A DNA stretch of 64,000 nucleotides from Cristatella mucedo (Eukaryota > Bryozoa > Phylactolaemata > Cristatellidae), in NCBI GenBank assembly GCA_009760855.2, contig WPIO01000071.1:107001-171000 (forward strand), in the 5' to 3' direction. Both the position numbers and the translations under genes were made by a program. This document shows, one piece after another, positions 42,360-64,000 of this stretch. Under the pieces are notes generated by a model that was given only the letters and a program-made list of their open reading frames with translations, was not told where the DNA came from and searched no databases. Position 1 is the stretch's first letter. Every line of letters begins with the position of its first letter.

Positions 42360-44700
42360 TTAAACTAGCTCATTTTTGTATCGGCTATATTATTGTTATT
42401 CCTTTTTGGCAGGGCTACCAAAAACAGCAGCTAGACCACTACAAATGGCAATGAATACGGCTGCAACGCTAGTTTTCAAGTGCCAGGGGTTTGAGCACGC
42501 GTCTCCTTTGCTAAAAGAGCTAGGGTGGCTGGAGGTTGATCAATGTATACAGAGCAAGTTGTTATGCTGGCCCACAAGGCCGGCTAAGGCTTGGCTCATC
42601 CATAACTAGCTGAACTGCTGTACCAGTTTCAGCCTCCTCATGCCCTCAGGTTCTGTATGAACAATAAATTAGCTGTTCCATTCTTCAGCCTAAAGACCGT
42701 TGGCGACAGAAGCTGTAGCTCTGCAGATACTAGACTGTGGAGCTCCCTTCCACGATTCTTTTAATTTAATTAATATATCATTAGCCTCAGGTCAGTTCCC
42801 AGCACCTTTCAAAAAATCTGTAGTCGGGCCACTTCTCAAGAAAACTACACTTGACCAAGAGAACTTGAGCAACTACCGCCCAGTTTCCCTTCTACCATTC
42901 CTATCAAAGACACTCGAACGGGTCGTGGCGGACCAGCTGAACTCGTATATCGAAACCTCACACCTTGCTAGTAAGTTCCAGTCTGGCTTTAGAGCTAATC
43001 ACTCCACAGAGTCAACATTGCTTCGGGTATACAACGACCTACTTAGGAATGCAGACATGGGTAGAGTGACTCTGCTCGTTTTGCTTGATCTTTCGGCAGC
43101 TTTTGATACCATCGGCCAGAAAGTTCTTCTAGAGCGCCTCTCATCTCGCCTGGGCATCACTGGCACTGCTCTGCAGTGGTTCGGGTCCTATCTCAGTGGG
43201 AGACTCCAGAGTATTGACGGGAATGGACAAAGATCATCTGAAGTACCTCTTAAATATGGAGTACCTCAGGGCTCAGTGCTAGGTCCGGTTCTTTTCACGG
43301 TTTATACTCTGCCTCATGCTGATGTGATTGCCAAGCACAATCTAGGCTTTCACTTCTATGCAGATGAAACTCAGTTGTACCTTTGCTTTGATCCCTCCCA
43401 GCCTTCGAGCACCTCAAATTCTCTCAACTCACTAGCTGCATGCATTGATGACATCCGCACACGGATGGCAGCAAATTTTCTAAAACTTAACGATGATAAA
43501 ACTAACTTACTAGTTATGGGCAAACCCAGTGTGATCCAGAGATTGGAAAGGCTGACTCTCAAAATTGGCTCTGCCAGCATATCTCCAGTTGCATCAGCTC
43601 GAAATCTAGGTGTCATATTCCAAAGCGACCTCTCGTTAGACGACCACGTCAGCTCCAGTCAAATCCGCCTATTTTCAGCTTCATAACATTGCTAAAATTC
43701 GGGCCTGTTTGGATAAAAATACCACGTCCAAGTTGGTCCATGCATTCGTGACATCTCGTCTCGACTTCTGCAACTCACTGGCCTACCAGCATATGCGATC
43801 AGGCGATTGCAGCTGGTGCAAAACTCTGCAGCTAGGCTTGTCTGTCGTGAGCGTCGCAGTTGCCACATTACTCCACTTCTCGCCGACCTGCACTGGCTAC
43901 CAGTCAAGCAACGGATTGACTTCAAGGTTTTGTCGCTCACTTTTAGGTCCCTTCATTCTATGGCTCCAGCCTATCTGTCAGATATACTACCCCATCAGGC
44001 TAAGCATCGTACCACTCGCTTTTCGGAATCCAACAGTCTAGAAATACCTCATACAAACCTTAAATCCTTTGGAGACCGTGCATTTAGTTCATATGCTCCC
44101 AAAGCCTGGAACTCCCTCCCGACCTGCGTCAGAACATCCCCTGACCTGACCACATTTAAAAGGACCTTAAAAACACATCTATTTAGGACAGCATTTAGTG
44201 GGTCCCTGTGATTCGTTATTCACGTGCTTATGCGTGCAGACACTGTGCATGCTGCCACTAACCACATTTGCATGCTGACCCAGTGCATGTCACCCCTAAC
44301 CATATTATTCATTTCGTTTATTTTTCAAGCACAATTTTATTTACCATTCAATTGCATTTCACTTTACAGCAAATGTAAAGCGCCTAGAGAGAGATTAAGT
44401 TCTCTGAGGGCGCTTTATCAAGTGAATTATTATTATTATTATTATTATTCTTACACAACCACAACTACTATCGTGCTGCCGACTATGGCTCATCCTTTCC
44501 AGCGGTCGTGATCTGCTACTTCCATGCCACTCACTACCTCAAACGCTCTCCTGACTCGGCTATGCTTCCCACTTTCTATTTGTTGTGAGAGACGAAGTCT
44601 GTTGGCTACCGAATGTGCACCGAAAGCCGCTTAGGCTCAGAGTGGGCTATCTCCTGCGTAACACCTACACAGACTTTGTGGAGTTGGAGATACATTACAT
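42360..44700 (+). mobile_element. LINE-B copy split by a LINE-A insertion
   Basis: The left part (42360-42760: FLAGLPKTAARPL, FEHASPLLKELGWLEVDQ) and right part (44447-44700: gccgactatggctcatcctt to agactttgtggagttggag) form one LINE-B 3' region when the nested element at 42761-44446 is left out. Confidence 0.85.
42761..44446 (+). mobile_element. LINE-A copy nested in LINE-B, YADE variant
   Basis: 6-bp TSD ATTCTT at 42755-42760 and 44447-44452. 5'-truncated; starts INISLASGQFPAPFKK. The RT frame is open to about 43686 with LSAAFDTIGQKVLLE (DHK changed to GQK) and catalytic YADE where YADD is expected. A 3-4 nt loss near 43655 and a deletion near 43780 shift the frame; the C-terminal frame continues at 43807-44211. 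Full tail hairpin and (ATT)n at 44426-44446. Confidence 0.9.
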
Positions 44701-45314
44701 TTCATGCAGTTTAAACACTCCACCCCCAGCCGGCATCTGTTAAAAGTGACAGATGTGTGTTTCTTCTACTTATTCACGTGCTGTAAAATACTGTGTGCCC
44801 CCTAGAACATCTGCCGGGTAATAAAACGGGTAACCGCAGTGGCAGCCAAATGGCAGCTCAGAGGAATCTCTGGCTACGACTTTTTTACCAATGAGATCGA
44901 TCGATCCTTTTTAAAATGTCCCGGTGGACAGCAGAGCAACGCGGCAGCAGCACCTAGCCGTCGCCACACTGTCCAGGACGAGTACGATCCACCGAAGGCG
45001 ACGGCGAGGTGGCAGCAAAATAAATGGCCCCCAAGGCCAGAAAAAGACCTCGATGATTTTCCTTTACTACTGCCGTGACTGGCCACGTCAAGATCGATTA
45101 ACAGCCCTGAGGTAAATGAAGGGCGCATGCTGAAGCAAGCATCCTATCGGTTTGCCTCCCTCGACAAAGAAGTGCACGAAACTTTGGCAGACAAGCGACA
45201 GCACAGCACATGCCGGTCGACGTGTCGAGACGAAGGTCAAGGGCGATGCGGCGAAGGTCACAGCTGGCCCTCGACTGCACGCAGCAGCCGCCACCGATAG
45301 AGGCCGGGATTGAG
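44701..45314. other. GMPS 3' UTR side; no other gene supported
   Basis: Region just downstream (on minus) of the GMPS stop. It should hold the 3' UTR, but no AATAAA was found on the minus strand nearby. An open plus-strand frame at 44839-45078 has no recognisable domain. Confidence 0.4.
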
Positions 45315-63150
<17,836 letters not shown>

Positions 63151-63531
63151 CTGCAAGCAGCCAAAGCAGCAGCGAGTGACACGTGACAGCAGCACATGAC
63201 ACGAGGGAGGCAGCTGCCGACAACCGCTTTGCTTGCCCGATATTTGCTCGGCGGATAGAAAGGGGAAGACTGCTCGAAGAAATTCTTAAGAGTTCTGCCA
63301 GCTGTTGCTGTTACTGCTGCTGCGATGGCTGCTGCTGCTGCTACTGCTGCAATTAGCCTTGCTGCTGCCAGGGCGGCCACATCTGCAGAACACGCTTACA
63401 TCAATAAGCACCCGGCTACATTTGCAAGTGTTTATTGATTAAAATATGTTAAAACATATATATGATATTGATATAAACAAGTGATGATAGTCCAACTTAC
63501 CGTACAGGGGTGGGGAGGTGAGAGTCAGTAT

Positions 63532-64000
63532 ATCGACATGGGTAGAGTGTCTCTTCTTGTTTTGCTCGATCTTTCGGCAGCTTTTGATACCATCGATCAC
63601 AAAGTACTTCTAGAGCGCCTCTCATCTCGCCTGGGCATCACTGGCACTGCTCTGCAGTGGTTCAGGTCCTATCTCAGTGGGAGACTCCAGAGTGTTGACG
63701 TGAATGGACAAAGGTCATCTGAAGTACCTCTAAAATATGGAGTACCTCAGGGCTCTGTGCTAGGTCCGGTCCTTTTCACCGTTTATACTCTCCCTCTCGC
63801 TGATGTGATTGCCAAGCACAATCTAGGCTTTCACTTCTATGCGGATGACACTCAGTTGTACCTTTGCTTTGATCCCTCCCAGCCTTCGAGCACCTCAAAC
63901 TCTCTCAACTCACTTGCTGCATGCATTGATGACATCCGATCATGGATGGCAGCAAATTTTCTAAAACTAAACGATGATAAAACTAACTTACTAGTTATGG
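63532..64000 (+). mobile_element. LINE-A copy, 5'-truncated, runs off window
   Basis: Begins abruptly at MGRVSLLVLLDLSAAFDTID and stays open to the edge through YGVPQGSVLGPVLF, FHFYADDTQLYLCF and LKLNDDKTNLLVM. YADD is intact and there are no stops, so it is the best-preserved RT core here. It lies in the GMPS intron upstream of V1. Confidence 0.93.

Overview
This 64 kb window looks like nuclear DNA of an invertebrate animal. It holds a GMP synthetase gene split into at least 13 GT-AG exons on the minus strand, many L2/CR1-like non-LTR retrotransposons with apurinic endonuclease and reverse transcriptase (RT) domains, tRNA-headed SINEs, abundant microsatellites and no operon-like packing. The species cannot be fixed from sequence alone; a sponge-like or other non-vertebrate metazoan is my guess only.

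Genes. (1) Positions 45315 to past 63150, minus strand: GMPS, the last step of GMP synthesis. Visible exon phases join without error into 665 codons plus stop. The glutaminase Cys, the FHPE His/Glu and the SGGVDS ATP-pyrophosphatase loop are all present. Only the N-terminal exon(s) lie beyond the right edge. (2) A small family of intronless-CDS type II membrane proteins of glycosyltransferase-like (DUF1647-like, tentative) type, all on the minus strand: an intact copy (1971-3197), a copy broken by a 1-nt deletion and a retroposon (24784-26239), a GC-rich copy open except for two stop codons (33746-35113), and a C-terminal relic (about 6520-6830).

Mobile DNA. LINE-A (3' tail with nested hairpin, then (ATT)n) is present in over 15 copies: one nearly full length (9641-12979), several RT-bearing 5'-truncated copies, and many tail-only pieces. 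Five LINE-A-type insertions show 6-bp target site duplications. LINE-B is a second, older family (one near full-length copy at 54809-58600) into which LINE-A has inserted three times. SINE-A is tRNA-like with a GGTTCGAATCC B box. SINE-B is a tRNA-headed SINE whose 3' end copies the LINE-A tail. A tRNA-Ala(CGC)/LINE-A-tail chimera sits in the second glycosyltransferase-like copy.

Other architecture. Two AT-rich islands (about 990-1750 and 32120-33500) carry decayed plus-strand reading frames, foreign in composition, each tail-to-tail with a glycosyltransferase-like copy. A roughly 170-bp satellite array with an internal inversion spans about 28570-30720. A rearranged segmental duplication links 16.1-16.9 kb with 19.9-20.8 kb. 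The GMPS introns hold a roughly 450-bp GA/GACA polypurine tract, a roughly 170-bp TA tract, perfect hairpins, and LINE and SINE insertions.
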